NCBI GenBank assembly: GCA_902520885.1
Contig: CABYPW010000016.1
Coordinates: forward strand, 1 to 46,904
Length of the DNA: 46,904 bases
Direction of reading: 5' to 3'
Source: an uncultured SAR116 cluster alpha proteobacterium
GTDB lineage: Bacteria; Pseudomonadota; Alphaproteobacteria; Puniceispirillales; Puniceispirillaceae
Both the position numbers and the translations under genes were made by a program. The first letter of the stretch is position 1. Each line of letters starts with the position of its first letter. Below are positions 46,810-46,904 of this stretch, piece by piece. The notes below the pieces were generated by a model that had not been told where the DNA came from, searched no databases, and was given only the letters and a program-made list of their open reading frames with translations.

Positions 46810-46884
46810 GCGGGCGTAGCTCAGTGGTAGAGCACAACCTTGCCAAGGTTGGGGTCGAGGGTTCGAATCCCTTCGCCCGCTCCA
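46810..46884 (+). tRNA. tRNA-Gly (anticodon GCC)
   Basis: A full cloverleaf is visible. The acceptor stem GCGGGCG (46810-46816) pairs with CGCCCGC (46874-46880). The D-arm is GCTCAGTGGTAGAGC. The anticodon stem CAACC/GGTTG encloses the loop TTGCCAA with GCC at 46842-46844. The T-arm has GGTTCGAATCC. The discriminator is T, and CCA is encoded at 46882-46884. It reads GGC and GGU codons. It lies downstream of the DegT gene with its own predicted promoter. Confidence 0.98.
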
Positions 46885-46904
46885 TTTTCCAAGTATCAAG
46901 GTCC

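Overview
The window is an AT-rich, densely packed chromosomal segment of an alphaproteobacterium. The supporting evidence is gene order and gene families: atpH-atpA, priA, fsa, DUF484-xerC, a joined sdh-suc-mdh cluster, ffh-rpsP-rimM-trmD-rplS next to leuCDB-asd, and ftsK-lolA near xthA. The low GC, short spacers and many stop/start overlaps suggest a streamlined, probably free-living (possibly marine) lineage, but I cannot assign a genus. There is no rRNA, IS element, prophage or CRISPR array. One tRNA gene is present.

Layout. 1-3472 (-): the start of atpA, atpH and priA. 3583-5910 (+): fsa/tal, a DUF484 gene and xerC. 5944-19369 (-): a 13 kb respiratory cluster read in the order sdhC-sdhD-sdhA-sdhB-zapE-mdh-sucC-sucD-sucA-sucB-lpdA. 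It covers 2-oxoglutarate to succinate, succinate to fumarate, and malate to oxaloacetate. 19538-20329 (+): a pyridoxal kinase. 20364-28456 (-): ffh-rpsP-rimM-trmD-rplS followed by leuC-leuD-leuB-asd, which combines protein targeting, ribosome maturation and amino-acid synthesis. 28670-32602 (-): xthA, dapF, mtaB and ftsY. 32603-35577: the only gene-poor, accessory-looking stretch. It holds a broken WYL-domain gene, a 3-hydroxyisobutyrate-dehydrogenase-like gene, a second broken 5' end of xthA, an orphan winged-helix gene and a 74-residue protein of unknown function. 35578-39725 (-): lolA, ftsK and a dapC-type aminotransferase. 39833-41577 (+): a gmhB-type phosphatase and a UbiH-like monooxygenase. 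41604-44424 (-): DUF971, Trm112-like, LON-domain, CnoX-type thioredoxin and prolyl-tRNA deacylase genes. 44640-46747 (+): a Gfo/Idh dehydrogenase and DegT-family aminotransferase pair, likely for an amino sugar. It is followed by tRNA-Gly(GCC).

Most notable points: (1) trmD has no ATG, GTG or TTG that would include its conserved first strand. A GGAG box sits six bases before an ATA codon, and the frame is separated from rimM by a single in-frame TAG. (2) A 40-codon decayed copy of the xthA 5' end lies 2 kb from the intact gene, inside an apparent insertion between lolA and xthA. (3) An 11-bp perfect inverted repeat surrounds the -35 box of the predicted promoter of the Gfo/Idh-DegT operon. 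(4) The ribosomal protein S16 gene carries an acidic Ala/Glu tail built from an exact 48-bp tandem repeat. I found no convincing undescribed multi-gene system; the window is mainly conserved housekeeping DNA with one small accessory island.
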